Below are positions 56,637-64,000 of a stretch of DNA of 64,000 bases, one piece after another (position 1 is the first letter of the stretch; each line of letters begins with the position of its first letter). The notes below the pieces were generated by a model. The model searched no databases. It worked only from the letters and a program-made list of their open reading frames with translations, and was not told the origin of the DNA. Source of the stretch: Pseudomonas sp. MYb327 (GTDB taxonomy: Bacteria; Pseudomonadota; Gammaproteobacteria; Pseudomonadales; Pseudomonadaceae); contig NZ_CP159258.1 of the NCBI RefSeq assembly GCF_040438925.1, positions 5,045,001-5,109,000 of the forward strand, in the 5' to 3' direction. The translations under genes and the position numbers were made by a program.

Positions 56637-58690
56637 GCGACGAAACACAGCGCTGGAAAGAGAAATACCTCAAAAGCATCGAACAACAGGAAAAACTCGA
56701 ACGTCGCTGGGATGCCCGGCTCGACTTGTTGCGTCGTGGGCTGGTGCGTAGCACCCTGGCTGCGGAAGGTACGGACCGCGCGGTTGACCAATGCATGAAG
56801 GAAATGCGCGAAGTCGTGCGCACCGACGACATGGATGCCGGCCTGGCCGCCCTGCTCCCGCGCCTGGAAAAGGCCGTCCTGGATTCCGAGCAGCGTCGTG
56901 AAACCCGAGTTAATCAGACCAGCGCCGCGCTGACCGCCCTGGTCACTCAGCTGCAAAAATTACCGCTACCGCGAGAAGTGCGCCGCCCCCTCAAGAACTT
57001 CGCCAAACAGCTGGATAACCGCGTCAGCCAGGCTCGCGAGATCCCATTGCTGCTCAGTGAACTGAGCGGGTTGCAAGGCAAAGCCCTGAGTCAACTGGAG
57101 AGCCCGGCGGAATCCAGTCGACCAGGCTTGTTGCAGCGGTTGTTCGGGCACCGTGATTCCGAGGAGGAGACAACTCCAGCCGCCGCCCCATCGGCGCAAC
57201 CCTCCCTCGCCCAGTCTGCTGAAGGCCTTACGGCTGGCGAGACATCGCCCTCCATCGTCGATCTTCAACCAATCGCGCATGAGCCTCACACGAAGCCTGC
57301 GGCCGAACACCCTGCCGCTATCGAACATCACTCGCCGCAATCATTGCCCGAGGCGCCAGAGCCTCCCGTTGCTGCGGTATTTGCTCCACCCGTTCCAGAA
57401 CCTCAGCCGGACCCTGCCCCAACACTTGAGCCACTGGCTCAACTGGAAACCCAGCAACCCAAGGACGCGGCGCACTCTCCATCCACTTCAGCGCCTACGA
57501 CTGAAGGCATTAACCCCGATGAACTGACTCGAACCGTCATACTGGACAGCCTGCCTGTTCCCTCCGTGATGGCCGTGGACACCATCCATCCAGAGCAATC
57601 CGACCACGATGTGCTGTATGCCTTGCCGGACTCGCCTGAGCCTTCTTATAGCTCGGTGGCCAAACACATCGAAGAAACACTGTTGGGTCTACTCGACGAC
57701 CTGGCGCTGCCCGAGCGTCATCGCCCGCAAGCTGAATCGATGCGCGATCGCCTGAAAAATGGCTTGAACTGGTACGAACTGCTGCCGATTCTCGATGACC
57801 TTGCGACGTTGATGCTGGCGATCTCAGACAGCGGTCAGCACGAATTCGAGGCTTACTTGCAGCGGCTCAACGAACGCCTCGAGTCGTTCCAGAGCAATTT
57901 GCAAGCCGCCAGTGCCGGTCACGCCGACAATCGCTCTGCCGCACAGGCGATGGATACACAAATCCGCGAGCAGGTCGACGGTCTGCAGAACAGCATGCAC
58001 GAAGCCGCTGACCTGGACGACCTCAAGCATGTGTTGGAAAACCATCTCGAAGGCCTGCTTGGCACCATGGATCAACACCGCCAGCAGCGGGATGAGCGTG
58101 AGCAAGAGGTCGCGGCCCGCCTGCAGAGCCTGGCCGAACGCGTTGCCCACATGGAGCAGGAAGCCCTGGGCTTTCGCGAACATCTTGAGGAGCAGCGCCA
58201 GAAAGCCTTGATCGATCCGCTGACCGGCCTGCCCAATCGTGCAGCCTGGAGCGAACGCCTTGATCATGAAATCAACGAGTGGCAGCAACACGGCAACACG
58301 CTGATGCTGGCCATGCTCGACCTCGATCACTTCAAGCGTATCAATGATAACTATGGTCACCTCGCGGGCGACAAGGTCCTGAAAATCATTGCTACCGTTG
58401 TGCGCAAGCGCTTGCGCGGGACAGATTTCATTGCCCGGTTCGGCGGTGAAGAGTTTGTGCTGTTGATGCCCTGCACGGTGCCGGCCGCAGGCATGAAACT
58501 GCTCGAAACCCTGCGCGCCGCCGTTGAAGCGTGCCCTTTCCACTTCAAGGGTGAGCCGGTGACGATCACGGTGTCCATGGGGCTGACCACTTTCAAAGCC
58601 GGTGAACACAGCGATGTGACGCTGAAAAGAGCCGATCAGGCGCTATATCGAGCAAAAAATGCCGGACGCAACCGGGTCGAACTGGGCTGA
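56633..58690 (+). CDS. dgcH: GGDEF diguanylate cyclase (DgcH-like)
   Basis: 685 residues, soluble, with no transmembrane segment. An N-terminal helical region (to ~150) is followed by a Pro/Glu-rich linker (about 190-300), then a helical dimerisation region with a coiled coil (about 480-540, HRQQRDEREQEVAARLQSLA). The C-terminal GGDEF domain (about 530-685) has DPLTGLPNRAAW, FKRINDNYGHLAGDK and the active site RFGGEEFVLLMP. It makes c-di-GMP. It starts at the ATGA overlap with the EEP gene. P. aeruginosa DgcH occupies the same position and is described as constitutively active. Confidence 0.93.
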   Translation: MSDETQRWKEKYLKSIEQQEKLERRWDARLDLLRRGLVRSTLAAEGTDRAVDQCMKEMREVVRTDDMDAGLAALLPRLEKAVLDSEQRRETRVNQTSAALTALVTQLQKLPLPREVRRPLKNFAKQLDNRVSQAREIPLLLSELSGLQGKALSQLESPAESSRPGLLQRLFGHRDSEEETTPAAAPSAQPSLAQSAEGLTAGETSPSIVDLQPIAHEPHTKPAAEHPAAIEHHSPQSLPEAPEPPVAAVFAPPVPEPQPDPAPTLEPLAQLETQQPKDAAHSPSTSAPTTEGINPDELTRTVILDSLPVPSVMAVDTIHPEQSDHDVLYALPDSPEPSYSSVAKHIEETLLGLLDDLALPERHRPQAESMRDRLKNGLNWYELLPILDDLATLMLAISDSGQHEFEAYLQRLNERLESFQSNLQAASAGHADNRSAAQAMDTQIREQVDGLQNSMHEAADLDDLKHVLENHLEGLLGTMDQHRQQRDEREQEVAARLQSLAERVAHMEQEALGFREHLEEQRQKALIDPLTGLPNRAAWSERLDHEINEWQQHGNTLMLAMLDLDHFKRINDNYGHLAGDKVLKIIATVVRKRLRGTDFIARFGGEEFVLLMPCTVPAAGMKLLETLRAAVEACPFHFKGEPVTITVSMGLTTFKAGEHSDVTLKRADQALYRAKNAGRNRVELG

Positions 58691-58793
58691 TCGGCAATTG
58701 TTCCATTTTGTTTAAATCATCGCGATAGACCTACGTGCGCGGAGCAGTACGTTACACTGTTGCATTACTGTCCTGCGTGTATTGCCTTCCGCC

Positions 58794-59573
58794 ATGAAAT
58801 ATTTCGCTCTCATCGTGTCACTGATGCTGCTGGCCGGTTGCGCCAGCGGTCCCCGTATCGACACCAGTCACGTTTCGGCCAATCACGACAGCCGCATACA
58901 GTTCGTGGTGATGCATTACACAAATGCATCTCTTGAACGCTCGTTGCAGTTGTTGACCCACGGCGAGGTCAGCAGCCATTACCTGATCGGCGACGACAAG
59001 AACGCAACCATCTACAAGTTAATGGACGAAAACCTGCGCGCCTGGCATGCCGGTGAAAGCCAATGGCAAGGTCGGACGTGGCTGAACTCCAGCTCTATCG
59101 GCATCGAAATCGTCAACCCGGGTTTCACCGACACGCCAACCGGGCGCCTCTGGTATCCCTACAGCGATGCGCAAGTCCAATCCATGATCTTCTTGCTAAA
59201 GGACATCAGCAAACGCTACGCCATCAACCCTCGCAGCATCATCGGCCACAGTGACATTGCACCACTGCGCAAGCTGGACCCGGGGCCGTTGTTCCCCTGG
59301 AAGCGCCTCGCGGAAGAGGGCATTGGCATCTGGCCAAACGAGCAAAGCGTCGCGCGACAACAGGCACAGTTCCAAACACAACTGCCCAGCATCAGCTGGT
59401 TTCAAACACAGTTGGCCCGCTTTGGTTATGACACACCGCAAACCGGTGAACTGGACGTAGCCACCCGACATGTCATCGCAGCCTTTCAGATGCACTTTCG
59501 ACCATCCCGTTTCGACGGTACGCCGGACGCGCAAACGGCAGCATTGCTACAGGTGTTGAATCAGACAAAATAA
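58794..59573 (+). CDS. ampDh2: N-acetylmuramoyl-L-alanine amidase lipoprotein (AmpDh2-like)
   Basis: 259 residues with a lipobox (LIVSLMLLAGCASGP), so outer membrane anchored. The amidase_2 domain has zinc ligands and catalytic residues in QFVVMHYTNAS, the NSSSIGIEIVNPG stretch and IIGHSDIAPLRKLDPG. A C-terminal peptidoglycan-binding helical domain (TQLARFGYDTPQTGELDVAT) follows. Length and position match AmpDh2 of P. aeruginosa. It cleaves the amide bond between MurNAc and the stem peptide in the periplasm. ATG 58794 is preferred over TTG 58782. Confidence 0.92.
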   Translation: MKYFALIVSLMLLAGCASGPRIDTSHVSANHDSRIQFVVMHYTNASLERSLQLLTHGEVSSHYLIGDDKNATIYKLMDENLRAWHAGESQWQGRTWLNSSSIGIEIVNPGFTDTPTGRLWYPYSDAQVQSMIFLLKDISKRYAINPRSIIGHSDIAPLRKLDPGPLFPWKRLAEEGIGIWPNEQSVARQQAQFQTQLPSISWFQTQLARFGYDTPQTGELDVATRHVIAAFQMHFRPSRFDGTPDAQTAALLQVLNQTK

Positions 59574-59648
59574 TGACGACCGCTCGACGGTGCGGGCGTT
59601 TTCTCAACCAGCAGCTATAACTCATTGGTAATTCGCCGGATATTCCAT

Positions 59649-61262
59649 ATGACTGCTGCTCGAGTGAGGATTCGTAGTTGGTTCTATCGCCCTTGGTTTC
59701 TGGCGATGCTGGCTGCTGCCTTGAGCGCATCACTGCTGTTGGCCGGCAGCCTGTTCGTCGCGATACACCAGGTCGAGCAGAACGAAAGCCAGGAAATGAA
59801 TGCCCAGGGCGAACGCTTTCTCGCCCGCCTGGAGCAACTTTTCGGCCAGTTGCGCGAAAGCCTCGACGATCTGGAGGCTCAGCCGCTGCGAGGCTGCGAC
59901 GACGAAATGATCGCGACCTTGCAGCAGGTCAGCTTCAATTACCGCTTTGTTTACGAAGCGGCTTATATGGACGCCTCGCGAATCTGTTCCAATCGGCCGC
60001 GCCAGGAAGGCTTGTCTCTCGCACGACCGCCAGACATCAAAGGTCCCACCTACAGTTACTGGCTGAACACCACCACCGAACCCGATGAAAATCGCGCCGC
60101 CCTGATGCTCGGGCGCGGCAATTTTCGCGTGGCGACATCTCGCGGGCACCTGACCGACATGGTCGACCTGTCACCGGGAAGCAGCCTGCTGGTGGTACTC
60201 GATCACGGTACCCGGGCGATTCCGGTATTAGGCGTCGAGCAAGCCTGGCCGCCAACCGAGGCCTGGCCACCGAAAAGCCGCGATGCGTTGCAAGTCACCC
60301 ATCGTCGGTTGATTTACCGCATGCCCACTGACAACCCGGAGTACCAACTGGTGCTCATCACTCCGCGCAGCGGTGCGCATATTCCGCCGATGTGGTGGTG
60401 GTTGCTGCCGGCCAGCCTGGTGTTGGCCGCGTGCGTGGGCTTTCTGGTGTTTCTGCTGGTGCGTCAGCGCCAGTCGCTGGATGCTGAGCTGACAGGCGCG
60501 ATACGTCGCGGCGAGTTACAGGTGTTGTATCAACCGATTTTCGACCTCGACAGCCGCAACTGCGTGGGGGCCGAGGCCTTGCTGCGCTGGCGAAGGCCGG
60601 ACGGCACCCTGACCAGTCCCGATCTGTTCATTCCGATGGCGGAGAACACCGGACAAATCCGCCAGATGACCGACTTCGTCCTGCAACGCCTGCTTGAGCA
60701 GCTGGGGCAATTACTGCGGGCGAATCCGCAGTTGTACATTTCGGTCAACCTCGCGGCGTGTGATGTCATGGTCCCGCGCATCGGCCAGGTGATGGCGCGC
60801 CTGCTGACCCTGCACCGGGTCGCGGCGAAGCAAATTGCCTTTGAGGTCACCGAACGGGGCTTGATCGATGTAGTGGTGGCACGGGAAAACCTGCAAGCCT
60901 TGCGTGACGTCGGGCATCAGGTGCTGATCGATGACTTTGGCACCGGTTATTGCAGCCTCGCCTATCTGCAAACCCTGCCGGTGGATTGCCTGAAAATCGA
61001 CAAAGCCTTTATCGATGCTTTGGGCCATGACGCCGCAAGCAGTGGCGTGGCGCCGCACATCATTCACATGGCGCAGTCACTGCATCTCAAGGTGATTGCC
61101 GAGGGCATCGAGCATGAAGCCCAGGCAGCACTACTGAGCAGTGAAGGAGTGAAGTTTGGTCAGGGCTGGTTGTTTGCCCATGCCTTGAGCGCGGTGCAGT
61201 TCATCGAACTGATTACCCGTGGTCGCCGGTTAGCCCAGCGACGTCTGGATGACGAAGCGTAA
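59649..61262 (+). CDS. CSS-motif EAL-domain c-di-GMP phosphodiesterase
   Basis: 537 residues. Two transmembrane helices (about 12-38 and 248-270) flank a periplasmic CSS-motif domain with cysteines in LRGCDDEMI and RICSNRP, a redox-sensing type. The C-terminal EAL domain (from ~275) has GAEALLRWRRPDG, VNLAACDVMV, EVTERGLIDVVV, DDFGTGYCSLAYLQTLPVDC, LKIDKAFI and VIAEGIEHEAQ, so all catalytic residues look present. It hydrolyses c-di-GMP, opposing DgcH nearby; DsbA in the same region could oxidise its cysteines. The start is ATG 59649; the exact start is uncertain. Confidence 0.92.
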   Translation: MTAARVRIRSWFYRPWFLAMLAAALSASLLLAGSLFVAIHQVEQNESQEMNAQGERFLARLEQLFGQLRESLDDLEAQPLRGCDDEMIATLQQVSFNYRFVYEAAYMDASRICSNRPRQEGLSLARPPDIKGPTYSYWLNTTTEPDENRAALMLGRGNFRVATSRGHLTDMVDLSPGSSLLVVLDHGTRAIPVLGVEQAWPPTEAWPPKSRDALQVTHRRLIYRMPTDNPEYQLVLITPRSGAHIPPMWWWLLPASLVLAACVGFLVFLLVRQRQSLDAELTGAIRRGELQVLYQPIFDLDSRNCVGAEALLRWRRPDGTLTSPDLFIPMAENTGQIRQMTDFVLQRLLEQLGQLLRANPQLYISVNLAACDVMVPRIGQVMARLLTLHRVAAKQIAFEVTERGLIDVVVARENLQALRDVGHQVLIDDFGTGYCSLAYLQTLPVDCLKIDKAFIDALGHDAASSGVAPHIIHMAQSLHLKVIAEGIEHEAQAALLSSEGVKFGQGWLFAHALSAVQFIELITRGRRLAQRRLDDEA

Positions 61263-61269
61263 ACGTGCG

Positions 61270-63060
61270 CTATACCGTCAACGCCATGTAGAACTGAGTA
61301 CCCTGCCCCGGCCGGGAATAGACGCCCATCCGCCCGCCGTGCAATTGCACGATTTCCTTGCACAACGCCAGGCCAAGCCCGGCGCCACCTTTCTTGCGAC
61401 CGACCTGCACAAAAGGCTCGAAAATCCGCCCCTGTTGCCCGTAGGCGATGCCTTCGCCATTGTCCTCGACGCTGATGATCACCCGGTCGCCATGGCGCCG
61501 GGCCTGCAAGCGTATCAGCCCTCCTGGCGAGGTGTGACGCAGGGCGTTGTCGATCAGGTTGTCGAGCACCCGGTCCAACTGCGGTTGATCGGCCTGCAAA
61601 CGCGGCAAAGGCCCCTGCGCTTCCACCAACAGATCGATACCCTGCACTGCCGCAGCGTCGGCAAAACGTAATTGTGCCTGCTCGAGCAAGTCCTCGATGG
61701 AGCACGGCGCCAGCGTCAGTTTTTGCAGGCCATTCTGATAACGAGAGAAATTCAGCAGGTCGTTGATCAACTGCATCAAGCGCTGCATTTCTTCGTTTAC
61801 CGTGTCCAGCAGATCGGCTTCACGAGAGTCTTGGGGAAAATGCGCGCGTTCGCGGAAGAGGCCGAACGCCATGTGCATGCCGGTGACCGGTGTGCGCAAC
61901 TCATGGGAGGCACGCAGCACGAACTCGCTGCGCACCCGTTCGAAGGCGCGCTGTTCAGTGACGTCGTGCAACACCATCACCGCACCGAGAATATGGCCTT
62001 GGGTATGACTGACCGGCGTCAGGCTATAGGTCAACAAGCGCGACTCACCATCGACTTCGATGCTCAGGTCCTCCGGCGCTCGCTCCAGCGTGCCGCCACG
62101 CAGCACCAGCTGCAGCTGTTCATCGAGCTCGGGACGCTCCAACGCCGTGCCCAGCCCTTGCCCGAGTCGATCGCTGTCCCATCCCAACTGGCGCTGCGCC
62201 ACCGGGTTGAGGTGCTCCAGATGACCTTCACGATCGATCATCAGCAATCCGTCATCGATGCTATCGAGCACCGCTTGCAGACGCTGCTGCCCCGCGAGCA
62301 GCTCATCGACATTGGTCGCCTGATGCTCGCGCAGGGCCTCGGCCATGATTCCGAAGCGCCGGGTCAGCTGATTCAATTCCACCGCCGAAGAGATCGGCAA
62401 CGTGACGTCGAATTTGCCCTGGCCGATATGGTCCGCCGCCTGCGCCAAGGCCTCAATGGGCTCCCCAAAGCGCCGTGCGATGGCATGAGCGGTGACGAAA
62501 CCGATGATCAATACCGCCAACCCGACCATGCCGAGCAACCCGGCAATCAGCAGCGCGCGCTCACGGGCGCGCCGTTCGATGTCGTTGATGTTGTCCAGTG
62601 CACGCTTGTGTTCGGCGATCAAACCACTGCGCAGCGCATTAAATTTTTCGGTGAGCTCGTCGTTGCCGCTCAGCACATGTTTGGGGTCAGGCGACACCTC
62701 ATACGCCTGAATAAAGCTCAGGTAATCCGCCTTGGCTTTCTTGAAACCGTATTCGCTGCCGATGCCCGATGGCTCTTGGGCAATGCCCTCCTCCAGCAGT
62801 TCGAAGTATCGCTTTTTGGACGCGTCGAAGGCAGCGGAATCCGGTTGTTCGCTGAGCATGAGGATCAGCTGATCACCCAGTGTCTGGCGCAGTTTCAAGC
62901 CCACGTCCAGGGTAACGAAGTTGTTGCGCACCAGCGCTTCTTGCGTCCCGGCCATCTGCATGACGCTGACGAGCCCAAGCAGAAGCCCGAGCAGTGCGAC
63001 GGTGATCAGCGCGGAAATACTGAGAAACAGCCGGGTCCGCAACTTCATCGCCAGTTTCAT
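61270..63060 (-). CDS. kinB: Sensor histidine kinase KinB
   Basis: 596 residues; P. aeruginosa KinB has 595. Two transmembrane helices (about 10-36 and 169-190) flank a four-helix periplasmic sensor domain; HAMP about 190-245, PAS about 260-370, HisKA with H386 in RASHELRTPVTGMH, and HATPase_c (NLIDNALRH, VEDNGEGIAYG, GGAGLGLALCKE). It phosphorylates AlgB, and its phosphatase activity restrains alginate production in P. aeruginosa. ATG 63060 starts MKLAMKLRTR; algB ends 10 nt upstream. Convergent with the EAL gene (7 nt gap). Confidence 0.95.
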   Translation of the reverse strand: MKLAMKLRTRLFLSISALITVALLGLLLGLVSVMQMAGTQEALVRNNFVTLDVGLKLRQTLGDQLILMLSEQPDSAAFDASKKRYFELLEEGIAQEPSGIGSEYGFKKAKADYLSFIQAYEVSPDPKHVLSGNDELTEKFNALRSGLIAEHKRALDNINDIERRARERALLIAGLLGMVGLAVLIIGFVTAHAIARRFGEPIEALAQAADHIGQGKFDVTLPISSAVELNQLTRRFGIMAEALREHQATNVDELLAGQQRLQAVLDSIDDGLLMIDREGHLEHLNPVAQRQLGWDSDRLGQGLGTALERPELDEQLQLVLRGGTLERAPEDLSIEVDGESRLLTYSLTPVSHTQGHILGAVMVLHDVTEQRAFERVRSEFVLRASHELRTPVTGMHMAFGLFRERAHFPQDSREADLLDTVNEEMQRLMQLINDLLNFSRYQNGLQKLTLAPCSIEDLLEQAQLRFADAAAVQGIDLLVEAQGPLPRLQADQPQLDRVLDNLIDNALRHTSPGGLIRLQARRHGDRVIISVEDNGEGIAYGQQGRIFEPFVQVGRKKGGAGLGLALCKEIVQLHGGRMGVYSRPGQGTQFYMALTV

Positions 63061-63070
63061 CGCTGGCGAC

Positions 63071-64000
63071 TCACAAGTTGTACTGTTTGCGTTTGCGGTA
63101 CAGCGTCGATGCGTCGATACCCAAGGTCTTGGCGGCCTGGTCCAGCGTGCCGGCGGTGGCGAGCACTGCGCCGATGTGGGCTTTTTCCAGCTCATCGAGA
63201 CTCAGGGCGGCGCCGATGCGTGGAGCGTTATTGATCGGGGCTTCGGACATGCCCAAATGGCTGATTTCAACCCGTTCCTGCGGACAGATGATGCTCGCCC
63301 GCTCGACCACGTTGCGCAGCTCACGAATATTTCCCGGCCAACGATAGCCAAGCAGCGCTTCACGGGCTTCGTCACTGAAACCCCGAGCCGGGCGGGCGTA
63401 TTCCTTGACGAACCGGGCCAGAAAACGGTCGGCCAGGTTGAGAATGTCTTCCCGGCGTTCGCGCAGTGGTGGCAGGTGCAAGGTGATGACGTTCAGGCGA
63501 TACAGCAGGTCTTCGCGAAAACGGCCGTCGCGAACCATGTCTTCCAGGTTCTGGTTAGTCGCCGCGAGAATGCGCACATCGGCGCGGCGGGTAACCGGAT
63601 CCCCTACCCGCTCGTATTCTTTGTCCTGAATAAAACGTAGCAATTTTGGCTGCAAAATCAGCGGAAAGTCGCCGATTTCGTCGAGAAACAGTGTGCCGCC
63701 ATCGGCTTGATTGACACGACCCAAGGTACTTTCGCTAGCCCCGGTAAACGCGCCACGACTGTGGCCAAACAGCTCGCTTTCCATGAGTTCGGCAGTTAGC
63801 GACGGACAGTTAATGGTGATGCATGACTTCTTCGCCCGCTTGCTCCAGCCGTGAATCGCCTGGGACAGCTCGCCTTTACCGGTGCCGGATTCGCCGAGAA
63901 TTAAAATGTTGGCATCAGTCGTGGCGACCTGGCGTGCCGTTTCCAGCACCACTTTCATCGCCGGGCTATGCGAGTCGAGGCCATCCTTGGGTTTGCGCAC
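63071..64000 (-). CDS. algB: NtrC-family response regulator AlgB (partial, C-terminal part)
   Basis: The last ~309 residues of an NtrC-type activator; the N-terminal receiver domain lies beyond the right edge. Visible: sigma54-type AAA+ domain with Walker A GESGTGKGELS, GAFTGA loop, Walker B GGTLFLDEIGDFPL, sensor II and R-finger region, then a C-terminal FIS-type HTH (LDQAAKTLGIDASTLYRKRK). In P. aeruginosa AlgB activates algD despite its sigma54-like domain. A strand-wide GTG at 64000 is a window-edge artefact, not the start. Operon algB-kinB. Confidence 0.94.
   Translation of the reverse strand: MRKPKDGLDSHSPAMKVVLETARQVATTDANILILGESGTGKGELSQAIHGWSKRAKKSCITINCPSLTAELMESELFGHSRGAFTGASESTLGRVNQADGGTLFLDEIGDFPLILQPKLLRFIQDKEYERVGDPVTRRADVRILAATNQNLEDMVRDGRFREDLLYRLNVITLHLPPLRERREDILNLADRFLARFVKEYARPARGFSDEAREALLGYRWPGNIRELRNVVERASIICPQERVEISHLGMSEAPINNAPRIGAALSLDELEKAHIGAVLATAGTLDQAAKTLGIDASTLYRKRKQYNL

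Noticed and set aside
61672..63234. 520-codon plus-strand frame opposite kinB and algB
   Set aside because: Shadow of the sensor kinase and regulator; no start signal or motif.

Overview
The window is an ordinary-looking stretch of a GC-rich Pseudomonas chromosome, most likely from the P. fluorescens group. I base this on gene content and order that I recognise from other pseudomonads: gcdH/gcdR, pnt, trpBA/trpI, cox, metNIQ, znu/zur, thrB, polA, engB, cytochrome c4, dsbA, dgcH, ampDh2 and kinB/algB. GTG starts, ATGA-type gene overlaps and Pseudomonas-type REP palindromes at gene ends fit the same assignment. I see no rRNA, tRNA, CRISPR array, insertion sequence, integrase or phage gene.

Layout, left half. 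1-2.6 kb: glutarate/lysine catabolism (CaiB-type CoA-transferase, gcdH, LysR regulator). 3-6 kb: three-gene proton-translocating transhydrogenase (pntAA-pntAB-pntB). 6.2-8.2 kb: an acetyl-CoA hydrolase/CoA-transferase and a DUF1127 small protein behind a promoter region full of TACAG/CTGTA half-sites. 8.5-11.6 kb: three tandem DUF2388 small exported proteins followed by a 653-residue exported protein with an HExxH motif and a DUF4105 region. 12-15.3 kb: trpBA with divergent trpI. 15.3-20.5 kb: small stress or envelope proteins (DUF883, dodecin, two DUF1161 paralogues, OsmC, two paralogous lipoproteins, a lipoprotein aminopeptidase) and an LLM oxidoreductase. 20.6-25 kb: HAD phosphatase, gamma carbonic anhydrase-like protein, oligopeptidase A, YheV, and a TpbA-like periplasmic tyrosine phosphatase. 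25.1-26.05 kb: an AT-richer island of three small paralogous genes, two with EF-hand-like acidic loops. This is the least explained part of the window.

Layout, right half. 26.2-30.6 kb: a LexA-boxed radical SAM gene, a beta carbonic anhydrase paired with a SulP transporter, and a hypothetical. 31-39.6 kb: a complete aa3-type cytochrome c oxidase locus with assembly factors (coxB-coxA-ctaG-coxC, SURF1, heme O/A synthases, SCO). 39.7-42.3 kb: methionine ABC importer. 42.5-44.6 kb: large catalase KatE. 45.4-48.5 kb: zinc uptake (znuCB with zur, divergent znuA). 48.6-53.7 kb: thrB, DUF2782, polA, an ErsA/Spot 42-like sRNA with its own AlgU-like promoter, and engB. 53.9-59.6 kb: cytochromes c, dsbA, an EEP-family protein overlapping a GGDEF diguanylate cyclase, and an AmpD-type lipoprotein amidase. 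59.6-64 kb: a CSS-motif EAL phosphodiesterase and the kinB-algB two-component pair; algB is cut by the window edge.

Themes. Envelope stress, alginate and c-di-GMP control cluster on the right (ErsA, DgcH, EAL protein, KinB/AlgB). Aerobic respiration occupies the centre. The two places where an undescribed system could hide are the DUF2388/DUF4105 operon and the small-paralogue island at 25-26 kb.
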